64,000 nt of DNA from Micromonospora profundi (GTDB lineage Bacteria; Actinomycetota; Actinomycetes; Mycobacteriales; Micromonosporaceae), in the NCBI RefSeq assembly GCF_011927785.1, contig NZ_JAATJK010000001.1, positions 2,480,001 through 2,544,000 on the forward strand. The letters run 5' to 3'. Both the position numbers and the translations under genes were made by a program. Below, piece by piece: positions 1-8,166 of this stretch (within the stretch, counting starts at the first letter, position 1; each line of letters begins with the position of its first letter). Below the pieces are notes generated by a model. The model ran no database searches. It saw only the letters and a program-made list of their open reading frames with translations, and was not told where the DNA came from.

Positions 1-1452
1 TACGCCGACCCGCGCCTCGGTCACCGCCGGGGCGGCGTGCTGTTCGTCGGGCCGCACCAGCCCTACCTGGCGTACGTCGCCGACGTCCTGCCCAGCCTCG
101 GCGAGGAGGACGTACAGACCTGCACCCTGCGCGACCTCGTCCCGCAGGGCGCCGGGGCGACGGTCGAGACCGACCCCGACGTGGCCCGGTTGAAGTCGTC
201 AGTGGAGATGGTGACGGCGATCGAGGCGGCCGTCCGGTTCTACGAGGAGCCACCGGCCACGGGGATGACTGTCGGGACCGAGGACGCCGACCTCCGGCTG
301 AGCGCCGACGACTGGGCCGAGGCGTTCGAGGCGGCGGGACCGGGCACGCCGCACAACGAGGCGCGGGACGATATCTGGGAGGCGCTGCTCACGATCCTCG
401 TCGACAGGTACGACGGTGACGAGTCGGAGGATCTCGTCCGCGGCTCGCTGGCACGCAACCGGGACCTGCGGACGGCCTTCAACAGAGCCTGGCCGCTGCT
501 CGACGCGGCCGACCTCGTCGGAGACCTGTGGTCGGTGCCCGCGTACCTGCGCAGGTGCGCGCCCTGGCTCAGCCCCGACGAGGTCCGCACGCTCCAGCGC
601 GGCGACGCCCAAGCGTGGACGGTGTCGGACCTGCCACTCCTGGACGCGGCACGACAGCGACTCGGCGACCGGGAGGCGTCCGGACGCCGACGCCGGCACG
701 ACGCCACCATCGCCGTCGAACGCGAACGCATGTCCGCTGTCGTGGACGACCTGATCGAGGCCCACACCTACGACGACGGTGAAGGGGTGCTGTCGAGCCT
801 GCGTCAACTGGACCTCCAGGACGCCCTTGTCGACGGGGCCGCGCTGCCCACCGTCGAGCCGGACCTGCTCGCCGGCCCGTTCGCGCACATCGTCGTGGAC
901 GAGGCACAGGAGTTGACCGACGCCGAGTGGCAGATGCTGCTGCTGCGCTGCCCGTCGCGGAGCTTCACCATCGTCGGGGACCGCGCGCAGGCCCGGCACG
1001 GGTTCACCGAGTCGTGGCGGGAACGGCTCGAACGAATCGGACTGGACCGCGTCGACCTGGCCTCGCTGAGCATCAACTACCGGACGCCGGCAGAGATCAT
1101 GACGGAGGCCGAGCCGGTCATCCGGGCCGTGCTGCCGGACGCCAACGTGCCGACGTCGATCCGGCGCGACGGCGTCCCCGTCGTACACGGATCTGCTGTT
1201 GATCTGGGCTCGGTCCTCGACGCCTGGCTCGCCACCCACGACGAGGGCGTCGCCTGCGTCATCGGCGATCCCACATTCACCGCGACACCCCGCGTCCGGT
1301 CGCTGACCCCGGAACTGGCCAAGGGCCTCGAATTCGACCTGGTCGTGCTCGTCGACCCCGAGTCGTTCGGCGAGGGCATCGAAGGGGCTGTCGACCGCTA
1401 TGTCGCCATGACCCGAGCGACCCAGCAACTCGTCATCCTCACAAGCTCCTAG
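1..1452 (+). CDS. HelD/HelR-type RNA polymerase-recycling helicase, C-terminal part
   Basis: The reading frame is open to the left edge, so only the last 483 residues of a longer gene are here. The visible part is a superfamily 1 (UvrD-like) helicase C-terminus. It has a Walker B-like block IVVDEAQELTDAEWQ, motif III-like FTIVGDRAQA, a motif IV-like SINYRTPAEIM, then KGLEFDLVVLVDPE and VDRYVAMTRATQQLVIL near the end. The insert of about 200 residues between the start of the fragment and the Walker B block matches the HelD/HelR layout rather than UvrD or Rep. Known HelD-family proteins bind RNA polymerase and release stalled complexes; HelR members in actinomycetes also protect against rifamycins. 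The Walker A motif and any rifamycin-displacing loop lie outside the window or cannot be judged, so a role in resistance is only possible. Confidence 0.85.
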   Translation, partial: YADPRLGHRRGGVLFVGPHQPYLAYVADVLPSLGEEDVQTCTLRDLVPQGAGATVETDPDVARLKSSVEMVTAIEAAVRFYEEPPATGMTVGTEDADLRLSADDWAEAFEAAGPGTPHNEARDDIWEALLTILVDRYDGDESEDLVRGSLARNRDLRTAFNRAWPLLDAADLVGDLWSVPAYLRRCAPWLSPDEVRTLQRGDAQAWTVSDLPLLDAARQRLGDREASGRRRRHDATIAVERERMSAVVDDLIEAHTYDDGEGVLSSLRQLDLQDALVDGAALPTVEPDLLAGPFAHIVVDEAQELTDAEWQMLLLRCPSRSFTIVGDRAQARHGFTESWRERLERIGLDRVDLASLSINYRTPAEIMTEAEPVIRAVLPDANVPTSIRRDGVPVVHGSAVDLGSVLDAWLATHDEGVACVIGDPTFTATPRVRSLTPELAKGLEFDLVVLVDPESFGEGIEGAVDRYVAMTRATQQLVILTSS

Positions 1453-1461
1453 GCTGCGGGC

Positions 1462-2142
1462 GTGGACGAGGACGTGCGGAAAGCCGCGGCGCGCAACAAC
1501 GCCGAGTGGTGCGACGTCGTCTGCGGCAGTCACGGGGTGGCCGGCTGGTTCGACGCCGACGCCTGGTCGGCGCCCCGCCGCTCCCCGACCTGGTACCCGG
1601 ACGCAGTCACGCTGCGCCCCGGCGTCGACGCCGACGCCCTGCTGGCCCGGATCGACGCAGGGCCCGGTGCGTCGGTGAAGGACAGCTTCTCCGACCTCGA
1701 CCTCTCCGGGTACGGCTTTAAGGTGCTCTTCGACGCCCAGTGGATCCACCGCCCACCGACGGACCCTCCGGCCGGACGGCTGCTCAGCAGGGTCACGACG
1801 GCGCGGGGGTTGGCCGCGTGGGCGGCGGCGCACGGCGGCGGGGACCTGTTCCGGCCCGCTGTGCTCGCCGACCCCCGGGTACGGGTGCTGGCTCGGTACG
1901 ACGATCGGGGCGAGGTCGCCGGCGGCGCGGTGGTCAGCGGCGATGGCGTACTCGGCGTCTCCAACCTGTTCGCCGGTACCGGTGGGCCTGACGAGATCTG
2001 GCGTGGCGTGCTCGCCACCCTGCCCGGGCTGCCGCTTGTCGGCTACGAATCCGGCCCGGATCTCACCTCCGCCCTCAAGGCCGGCTTCACAGCGGTGGCA
2101 CCCCTGCGAGTCTGGCTCCACAGCCCTCCCCAGCCCCGGTGA
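1462..2142 (+). CDS. GNAT-like hypothetical protein
   Basis: 226 residues, starting with GTG nine bases after the helicase stop, so probably co-transcribed. The C-terminal half reads like an acetyltransferase fold: ARYDDRGEVAGGAVVSGDG resembles the beta4/beta5 hairpin that comments on self-versus-environment in GNAT proteins, and it ends with LVGYESGPDLTSALKAGF followed by a short beta strand (PLRVWLH), as in the GNAT C-terminus. The classical acetyl-CoA loop (Q/RxxGxG/A) is not evident, so it may be a degenerate or non-catalytic member. The substrate is unknown. The stop codon lies inside a long perfect inverted repeat. Confidence 0.7.
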   Translation: MDEDVRKAAARNNAEWCDVVCGSHGVAGWFDADAWSAPRRSPTWYPDAVTLRPGVDADALLARIDAGPGASVKDSFSDLDLSGYGFKVLFDAQWIHRPPTDPPAGRLLSRVTTARGLAAWAAAHGGGDLFRPAVLADPRVRVLARYDDRGEVAGGAVVSGDGVLGVSNLFAGTGGPDEIWRGVLATLPGLPLVGYESGPDLTSALKAGFTAVAPLRVWLHSPPQPR

Positions 2143-2199
2143 TCATGAGGTTAGCGGCACGACACGCCGGCATCGACGGACGCTAACCTCATGATCACC
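2138..2199. terminator. Perfect 19-bp inverted repeat between convergent genes
   Basis: The left arm GGTGATCATGAGGTTAGCG (2138-2156) and its exact reverse complement (2181-2199) flank a 24-base loop. It lies between two converging genes and overlaps the stop codon of the first. It would form a long hairpin on both strands, which fits a bidirectional terminator. There is no T-tract, as is usual in actinobacteria. A mobile palindromic repeat family is an alternative. Confidence 0.7.
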
Positions 2200-2229
2200 A
2201 GAGCGGGACGAGAGCGGGGCGGGGCGGGG

Positions 2230-3126
2230 TCAGTTGAGGAGGCTTAGGTCTTCTGTGGTCAGGTTCAGGGCGGCTGCGGCTATGTTCGCCTCCAGGTGTG
2301 TCGGGTCGCTGGTGCCGGGGATGGCCAGCACGTGCGGGCCCTGGTGCAGGGTCCAGGCCAGGCGTACCTGGTGCGGGGTGACGCCGTGGACGCGGGCGAC
2401 GGCTTCGACCGCCTCGCCCTGCTCGGCGCTCGCACCCGCCTCCCGACCGGTGCCGGCAAGCGCGAAGAACGGCACGTAGGCGATCCCCCGCTCACCGCAG
2501 AGCTTCACGAACGCGTCCTGCTCCCGGTAGGCGTCCACGCCGTAGTTGTTCTGCACGCAGACCACCGGCGCGATGCCCGCCACCTCGTCCAGCTGCTCGG
2601 GTCGGACGTTGGAGAGCCCGAGGTGCCGGATCAGCCCGGCGGCGCGCAGCTCGGCCAGCGCGCCGAAGCGGTCGACAAACGGCACCGGCCCCGGCCCCCG
2701 GCCGAGGCGCAGGTTGACGACGTCCAGCTGGTCGCGGCCGAGTCGGCGCAGGTTCTCCTCGACCTGGGCCCGCAACTGCGCCGGGGTGTACGCCTCGGTG
2801 AAGCCGGCCTGCGGGTCGTACCCGAAGCCGACCTTGGTGACGACCACCAGATCCTCCGGGTACGGGGCGAGCGCCGCGCGGATGAGCTCGGTGGCGTACC
2901 GGGCGGGGCCGGTGCCCACCCGCAGCGTGCCGCCGGGTGAGACGTAGAAGGCGGCAGTGTCGATGTGGTTGACACCCAACTCCACGGCGCGACGCAGCAG
3001 GGCGATGGCGTGGTTCCGGTCGGGATTCGCGGTGATCCGCATGGAGCCGAAGCCCATCCGGTGCACAGTACGGTCGCCCAGCGTCCAGCTGCCCGCCGCT
3101 GCGGCACTGATCTCGTCGGTTGGCAT
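2230..3126 (-). CDS. Aldo/keto reductase family oxidoreductase
   Basis: 298 residues of the (beta/alpha)8 aldo/keto reductase fold, a cytosolic NADPH-dependent carbonyl reductase family. Catalytic-type residues are visible: Asp and Tyr in HIDTAAFY and Lys in VVVTKVGFG. The usual active-site histidine (LYQLH in many members) is replaced in DVVNLRLGRG, as in YdbC-like actinobacterial members. The cofactor-binding end is present (IPGTSDPTHLEANIAAA). Start at ATG; no clear Shine-Dalgarno sequence, so it may be translated from a short leader. Substrate unknown; a pyridoxal-reductase-like role is possible but unproven. Confidence 0.85.
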   Translation of the reverse strand: MPTDEISAAAAGSWTLGDRTVHRMGFGSMRITANPDRNHAIALLRRAVELGVNHIDTAAFYVSPGGTLRVGTGPARYATELIRAALAPYPEDLVVVTKVGFGYDPQAGFTEAYTPAQLRAQVEENLRRLGRDQLDVVNLRLGRGPGPVPFVDRFGALAELRAAGLIRHLGLSNVRPEQLDEVAGIAPVVCVQNNYGVDAYREQDAFVKLCGERGIAYVPFFALAGTGREAGASAEQGEAVEAVARVHGVTPHQVRLAWTLHQGPHVLAIPGTSDPTHLEANIAAAALNLTTEDLSLLN

Positions 3127-3199
3127 TTGGCGAGGTTAGCCAGCACGGGTGCGGTGCGCAGTCGGCCACGCACCCGATACCGCCGAGCGTCGATCCGGG

Positions 3200-4450
3200 T
3201 TAGTTTTGATGTGCTGAACCGGAGCGTGGCTGGCGCAGCACCGGCAGCAGCGCCAATGTCGGCAGCAGCAGCACCGGCACCACAAGCAGGGCGCGCAGGA
3301 TGCCGACGTGGTCACCGAGCAGCCCCAGCAGCGGCGGGCCGGCCAGGAACGCCGTGTAGCCGATCACCGCTACCACACTGACGCGCACGGGCGCGTGGGC
3401 CTCCTCGTCGGCAGCCGCGCTCATCCCGACCGGGAAGCCCAGCGACGCACCGAGCCCCCACAGCGCGACGCCGACGATCGCCAGCGGCCCCGAGCCGGCC
3501 AGCACCGCGAGACACGCGCCGAGGACGGCGAGCCCGATTGTGGTACTGAGCACCGGCACCCGGCCCCAGCGGTCCAGCGCGATCGTGCCCGCCGTACGCC
3601 CGAGGGTCATGCCGACGACGAAGACGCCGAAGACCGCCGCTCCGGCTGCCTCGCTCAGGTCCCGGCCGTCCACGAACGCGACAGCCAGCCAGTCGTTCGC
3701 GGCGCCCTCGGTGAACGCCGCCACCAGCACGAACAGCCCGATCAGCAGGGTGCGGGGCTCCCGCCAGGCGGCGAGCTGGGCACGACGACGGCCCGCCGGA
3801 GTGGCGTCCGCCGTGTCGCCCTCCGGGGTGTGGGCCGACGACGGCAGGTAGGCCCGCGTGGCGAGCACAGTGCCGGCCAGCACCACCACCGCCACCGCGC
3901 AGAGGTGCGCGCCGACCGCCACGTCCAGGCGTGCCGCCAGGGCGCCGAGGCCCGCGCCGGCCACCGAACCGAGGCTCCACCCGGCGTGGAAGCGGGGCAT
4001 GATGGTGCGTCCCAGACGCCGTTCCACAGCAGCGGCCTCGACGTTCATTGCCACGTCGCAGGCACCTGATCCGTAGCCGAAGGCAACCAACCCGACCGCG
4101 ACGACGACGAACGAACCGGTCAGGGTCGCGCCCAACCCCGCCACTGTCAGGCCGACAGCGACCAGCACCGTGGCCAGCCGTACGGTGCGGGCGGTGCCGA
4201 GCAGCTGGGCGAGCAGCCCGGACGTGGGCATGGCCAGCAGCGCGCCGATGCTCATCGCCAGCAGCAGCAGACCGAGCCGCCCGGCGGAGAGGTCCAACGA
4301 CTCACGGACCGCAGGCACCCGGGAGAACCAACTGCCGACGGCGAGTCCGTTCAGGCTGAAGGTGACGGCGACGCCGTTTCGGGCGAGCTTGACGGCCTGC
4401 GGCGGCAGGCCGGTGGCCGGGCCGGCAACCGAGCTGATGGGGGCGCTCAC
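3200..4450 (-). CDS. MFS transporter
   Basis: About 416 residues with roughly twelve hydrophobic segments. The pair of six-helix halves and the intracellular motif GRTAGTIALDRWGRVP between helices 7 and 8-9 mark the major facilitator superfamily. The frame is open further upstream, but the GTG at 4450 is preferred: it has a GAGGAAGAGG ribosome site 10 bases upstream, and translation from there begins just before helix 1 (VTFSLNGLAVGSWFSRVP). Its divergent neighbour is a LacI-type regulator, and a LacI-type palindrome lies between them, so sugar-related import or efflux under that regulator is likely. YbjJ-like MFS members are the closest in feel. The substrate cannot be read from the sequence. 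Confidence 0.85.
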   Translation of the reverse strand: MSAPISSVAGPATGLPPQAVKLARNGVAVTFSLNGLAVGSWFSRVPAVRESLDLSAGRLGLLLLAMSIGALLAMPTSGLLAQLLGTARTVRLATVLVAVGLTVAGLGATLTGSFVVVAVGLVAFGYGSGACDVAMNVEAAAVERRLGRTIMPRFHAGWSLGSVAGAGLGALAARLDVAVGAHLCAVAVVVLAGTVLATRAYLPSSAHTPEGDTADATPAGRRRAQLAAWREPRTLLIGLFVLVAAFTEGAANDWLAVAFVDGRDLSEAAGAAVFGVFVVGMTLGRTAGTIALDRWGRVPVLSTTIGLAVLGACLAVLAGSGPLAIVGVALWGLGASLGFPVGMSAAADEEAHAPVRVSVVAVIGYTAFLAGPPLLGLLGDHVGILRALLVVPVLLLPTLALLPVLRQPRSGSAHQN

Positions 4451-4501
4451 GGGGGGTGGTTCCTCTTCCTCGACGGTGATCTCCTGGCACGATCGCACAC
4501 C

Positions 4502-4515
4502 TGAGAGCGCTTCCA
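4502..4515. promoter_or_regulatory. Candidate LacI-family operator
   Basis: TGAGAGCGCTTCCA matches the LacI/GalR consensus TGNNANCGNTNNCA at every fixed position. It sits in the divergent region between the MFS gene and the LacI-type gene, so it could control both. Confidence 0.65.
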
Positions 4516-4614
4516 CCACAAGCGTGTGACCGCCCTTACCAGCAACGCCACGGCCGGAGGATGATTCCATGCAGGCGCACGTCTGCCCGGGACGGGCGCC
4601 ACGGGGAGGGCACC

Positions 4615-5604
4615 ATGACGACAGCCGCACACCGCTCGGCCACGCTTGACGACGTCGCACGGGCCGCCGGGGTGTCACGCTCCACAGCCTCCCGGGTGAT
4701 CGCCGGTACGGGGTTCGCGTCGCCACAGGCGCGCAAGCAGGTCATTGCGGCTGTCGACCAGCTCGGTTACGTGCCCAACCAGGCCGCGCGCGCACTCGTC
4801 CGGGGCCGGGGCGTACGACTGGTGGTGGCCGTCGCGGGAACGAGCGAGGCGGTGCTCGACGACCCGTACGTCCACCGGGTCGTCGGCTCGGCCGCCCGGG
4901 TCTGCGGGCCAGCCGGCGTCGGTGTGGCGCTGCACTGGCTGCCGCTCGGCGATCTGACCGGCCTGGACCAGCTCGCCCGGGACCGCAGTGTCTGCGGAGT
5001 GGTGCTGGTCAACACCACCGAGGACGTGCTGGACGCCGTACCCGGGTCGTTGCGTGGTCGGGTGGCTTCGATCGGCATCGGCTCGGCGACGGTGCCGTCG
5101 TTCGACGTCGACAACACCGCCGGCGCGGGCGAGGTGCTGCGCCACCTGTACGCCACGGGTCGCCGCCGGATCGCCATGGTGGCCGGGCCGCACTGGCTGC
5201 CGTGCTCGCGACGCCCGGTGCAGGCGTACCGCTCGTTGATGCGCCAGGCCGGCCTACCTGAACGCGTGGTGCCCGGTGACTTCACCGCCGCGCGTGGCCG
5301 GGTGGCGGCCGGCGAGGCGCTGCGTCGGTGGCCGGACGTCGACGCCATCTACGCGATCAGCGACGAGACGGCGCTCGGGGTGATGGCGGCGCTTCGTGAC
5401 GAGGGAGTGCGGGTGCCCGGCGATGTGTCGGTGGCCGGTTTCGACGACATCCCCCTCGCCGCGATGACCGCTCCGGCGCTCACCACCGCCAGCCATCCGG
5501 TGGGCACGATCGCCACCGCCGCGGCCACCGCCGTGCTGGCCGGGCGTCCGGCCGCGCCGCTGACCCTCTTCCCGTCCGCCCTGGTGGCCCGGGTCAGCGC
5601 CTGA
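4615..5604 (+). CDS. LacI-family transcriptional regulator
   Basis: 329 residues. The N-terminal helix-turn-helix ATLDDVARAAGVSRSTASRV and hinge VPNQAARALVRGR are typical of LacI/GalR. They are followed by a periplasmic-binding-protein-like effector domain (IAMVAGP, DAIYAISDETALGVM, VAGFDDIPLAAMTAPALTT). An in-frame ATG at 4561 exists, but the start at 4615 has a GGGGAGGG ribosome site and gives the normal spacing before the HTH. Probably represses itself and the divergent MFS gene through the palindrome at 4502-4515. The ligand, presumably a sugar, is unknown. Confidence 0.9.
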   Translation: MTTAAHRSATLDDVARAAGVSRSTASRVIAGTGFASPQARKQVIAAVDQLGYVPNQAARALVRGRGVRLVVAVAGTSEAVLDDPYVHRVVGSAARVCGPAGVGVALHWLPLGDLTGLDQLARDRSVCGVVLVNTTEDVLDAVPGSLRGRVASIGIGSATVPSFDVDNTAGAGEVLRHLYATGRRRIAMVAGPHWLPCSRRPVQAYRSLMRQAGLPERVVPGDFTAARGRVAAGEALRRWPDVDAIYAISDETALGVMAALRDEGVRVPGDVSVAGFDDIPLAAMTAPALTTASHPVGTIATAAATAVLAGRPAAPLTLFPSALVARVSA

Positions 5605-5643
5605 CGTCCGCAGGAGCTTCACAGGCGCCTCCGTGGTCGGACC

Positions 5644-6066
5644 TCAGCGGCGGGAGGCCACAGCGGCGTACTCGGGTGAGGCGAGGAACTCGGTGAGCAC
5701 CTCGACGGTGCCCGGGGTGTAGGGGCGGCCGTCGAGCACCTCGTCGCCGGGCACGAAGACCATCGCCTCGCCCTCGCCGAGCACCACGTCCTCCTGCCGG
5801 GCTCGTGTGGCGCCGAGGAAGTAGTGCACCTCCAGGTTCAGCTCGGGCATCGACTGCACGGCGAGCGGGCGCAGCGGCGCGTCGGCGCGCAGGCCGGTCT
5901 CCTCCCACAGCTCGCGCTCGGCGGTCTGCTGCGGGGTCTCCTCCGCCTCGCCGTACCCACCGGGCAGGCCCCAGACGTTCGGGTAGAAGGTGGCGTTGCC
6001 GTCGCGCAGTTGCAGCAGCAGCCGCCCGTCGGGATCCACAAGCAGCACGCACGCGTTCATGGCCAC
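5644..6066 (-). CDS. Nudix hydrolase
   Basis: 140 residues with an intact Nudix box: G-x5-E-x7-REL-x-EE-x-GL, readable from GYGEAEETPQQ to RELWEETGL. The family hydrolyses nucleoside diphosphates linked to another moiety, using Mg2+ held by the REUxEE glutamates. The flanking LPGGYGE and the short length are like MutT/ADP-ribose-type members, but substrate cannot be assigned. GTG at 6066 or ATG at 6060 are both possible starts. It converges with the LacI-type gene with 39 bp between stops. Confidence 0.9.
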   Translation of the reverse strand: MAMNACVLLVDPDGRLLLQLRDGNATFYPNVWGLPGGYGEAEETPQQTAERELWEETGLRADAPLRPLAVQSMPELNLEVHYFLGATRARQEDVVLGEGEAMVFVPGDEVLDGRPYTPGTVEVLTEFLASPEYAAVASRR

Positions 6067-6264
6067 CCCGGCAGCCTATGCCAACGGGAGCCCCGAGGGC
6101 GGACCAGGCGGCGCCGAAAATGGCACCTGCCCAAAAGCTCCAGGATAGACATTCGCGCTGGGAGCGACCTCACCCGAATGTGACAGCCAGCCGGTAAGAT
6201 CGGCGACTGCGTTGTGACCGATCGCTGACTGCTCGTGGTGAAAGCGATCACACACACTGACTCC

Positions 6265-7047
6265 ATGAACAGGAGATTCAACCGCGGTAGGGCACTCCGC
6301 GTCGCGGTGTGCCTCCTTCTTCTCGCCGCCCTGAGCAGCTGCATGCAGCTCAACATGGGGCTCACCGTCAACGCCGACGACACTGTCGACGGGCAGTTGC
6401 TGCTGACCGCCCGGAAGTCCGTGCTGACCTCGCGGAACAAGAACGTTCCGGCGGCCTTCGCGGAGCTGCGGCAGAACATTCCCGCGCTGCCGCCGGGCGA
6501 GGAGACCAGCTACGAGGACAGCCAACTCTTCGGCACCCAGATCAGTTATCGCAGAGCACCGCTGGCGGGCTTCGACAGCGAGAGCGTCAAACTCGTCCGG
6601 GACGGCGATTTCTACCGCTTCACGTTGCCGCTCGACCCGAAGCGATACGGCGGAAAAATCGCCCAACAGAATCCGCAACAACAGCAGGCTTTCCTCAAGT
6701 TGATGTCATTCGAGATCTCGGTGACATTTCCCGGTCGGGTGATCGACACCAATGGCACCGTCAACGGGCGGTCGGTCACCTGGACTGTGGACTCCAACAA
6801 GGACAAGCCGGCCGAGTTGCGGGCCGTCGCCGAGGCGCCGCCCCGCCCCTCCGGCTCGCCGGTCGCCGCCGTCGACTCGGGCGGGTTCCCGTGGCTGCTC
6901 GTCGGCGGCGGCGTACTCCTGGTGCTGCTGCTCGCCGCTGTGGGCGTACTCCTGCTGCGACGCCGACGCCCGACGGCGCCGGCCGCCGCCGCACCTGCCG
7001 GGCCCGCTCCAACAGTGCCGGGCCCGACGGCGGGCTCACCCGGCTGA
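6265..7047 (+). CDS. LppM-like lipoprotein with C-terminal membrane anchor
   Basis: 260 residues. A positively charged N-terminus (MNRRFNRGRALR), a hydrophobic run and a lipobox ending LSSC mark a lipoprotein. The mature part begins MQLNMGLTVNADDTVDGQLL, which resembles the LppM domain of mycobacterial lipoproteins (a beta-sandwich). A second hydrophobic segment (WLLVGGGVLLVLLLAAVGVLLL) near residues 217-239 with an RRRR stop-transfer would anchor the C-terminus with a short cytoplasmic Pro/Ala tail. In-frame GTG codons at 6235 give a longer N-terminus without a better ribosome site. It precedes the CIS1 region, but whether it belongs with it is unclear. Confidence 0.75.
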   Translation: MNRRFNRGRALRVAVCLLLLAALSSCMQLNMGLTVNADDTVDGQLLLTARKSVLTSRNKNVPAAFAELRQNIPALPPGEETSYEDSQLFGTQISYRRAPLAGFDSESVKLVRDGDFYRFTLPLDPKRYGGKIAQQNPQQQQAFLKLMSFEISVTFPGRVIDTNGTVNGRSVTWTVDSNKDKPAELRAVAEAPPRPSGSPVAAVDSGGFPWLLVGGGVLLVLLLAAVGVLLLRRRRPTAPAAAAPAGPAPTVPGPTAGSPG

Positions 7048-7200
7048 TCCATCCGGTGGCCGGCCCTGCCGGCCGCGCCGACCTCGCCGACGGCGTCGCC
7101 CCGCGACGACGGCGACCGACACCGGGGCTCCCACCCGGGAGCACCGGACCTCACCACCCACCACAATCCGGTCGCACCATCGCAGAAAAGGGGGATCGCC

Positions 7201-7545
7201 GTGAACGATCTCTTCACCTGGGCAGCCCTGGGCAGCATGGCCGGCGCGAGCGCCGCCACCCTGCTGGCCACGAACGTCATCGGCGGGCTGATCGGCCCGA
7301 GCGGCGACAAGCTCCGCAAGTGGATCGCCATCGCCATCGCGCTGCTGCTGTCCTACGTGACGGCGGCGTTCGCCGACGACGCCGGCGGCGAGAAGTGGAT
7401 CATTGCGTTCTTCAACGCGCTCGTCGTCTTCTCCGCCGCGCTCGGCGTCAACCAGTTCCCGCCCGGCAACCGGCAGGCGACCCAGGCGTCGCCGACGCAG
7501 GTCGCGCAGGGTCGTGAGCCCCGTGTTTTCCGCTCGTGGGTCTGA
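7201..7545 (+). CDS. Small membrane protein, unknown function
   Basis: 114 residues, GTG start behind AAAGGGGGATC. Three hydrophobic stretches can be seen (about residues 5-30, 42-58, 66-80), then a hydrophilic C-terminal tail rich in Gln/Arg. No known domain is recognised. It is 12 bp upstream of another membrane protein gene, which overlaps the first CIS1 gene, so all three are probably one transcript. A membrane partner of the injection system is a contextual inference only. Confidence 0.7.
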   Translation: MNDLFTWAALGSMAGASAATLLATNVIGGLIGPSGDKLRKWIAIAIALLLSYVTAAFADDAGGEKWIIAFFNALVVFSAALGVNQFPPGNRQATQASPTQVAQGREPRVFRSWV

Positions 7546-7557
7546 GGGGATGTCGTC

Positions 7558-8166
7558 ATGATCTTCGGAATTCTCAGCGCGGTGGTCCTGGTCGGCGCCA
7601 GCGCCGTCTTCGGCCTCCTGGCCGGCGGTCCGGTCGGCCTGCTCATCGGCGCCGTCGTGGGCCTGCTTGTCGGCGCGGTGTTCGGCTGGGCGGTGGCCTC
7701 CGCCGGGGTGTACGCCTCGGACGCCCGCGGCATCTTCCTCTTCGTCGTCGACCACACGTGGAGCCTGCTCAACACAGTGGTCGGGGCGATCTACCTGGCC
7801 GTGCACCTGATCTTCGGGCACTCGCTGGACAGGCCCACCTCACTGGGCAGCGGCCGGGTCAGCGTGGTGGAGGGCGTCTCACCGCGCTACGCCACCACCC
7901 TCGGCACCGTCTGCGCCGGCTCCAGCTCCGGCATCCAGCGGCACGAGGACGTGCACATCTTCCAGGCACGCCTGCTCGGGCCGCTCTACATCCCGCTGGT
8001 GCTGGCGAACTACGTGCTGTTCACCATCGCCCCGATCTGGCTGCTCTACCACGACCACACGAACGCCCCGATCAACCGTTTCACCAGGTACTTCGAGATC
8101 GGCGTCTACCCGCACGTGTGGAATGAGGCCATCGCGTACCGGATCCAGGGAACGCCACCGCGATGA
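7558..8166 (+). CDS. Membrane protein with Gly-zipper segment and HEDVH motif
   Basis: 202 residues, start ATG behind GAGGGGA. The first 60 residues form a Gly-rich hydrophobic hairpin (GLLAGGPVGLLIGAVVGLLV). A further helix follows near 65-90, and another near 145-165. Between them is RHEDVHIFQARLLGPLY, an HExxH-type sequence followed by a conserved Gln and GPLY. HExxH can be a zinc-metalloprotease signature, but a third ligand is not evident. Its stop overlaps the start of the cap gene of CIS1 (ATGA), which implies translational coupling and a link with the injection system. Confidence 0.7.
   Translation: MIFGILSAVVLVGASAVFGLLAGGPVGLLIGAVVGLLVGAVFGWAVASAGVYASDARGIFLFVVDHTWSLLNTVVGAIYLAVHLIFGHSLDRPTSLGSGRVSVVEGVSPRYATTLGTVCAGSSSGIQRHEDVHIFQARLLGPLYIPLVLANYVLFTIAPIWLLYHDHTNAPINRFTRYFEIGVYPHVWNEAIAYRIQGTPPR

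Noticed and set aside
5605..5643. Terminator between LacI-type and Nudix genes
   Set aside because: Only a 5-bp outer pairing (GTCCG/CGGAC) with poor inner match; not strong enough to list.
7048..7200. Short gene between the lipoprotein and membrane protein
   Set aside because: Only shadow frames run through it; no start with ribosome site was found. A weak GGCCGGC/GCCGGCC hairpin is present.
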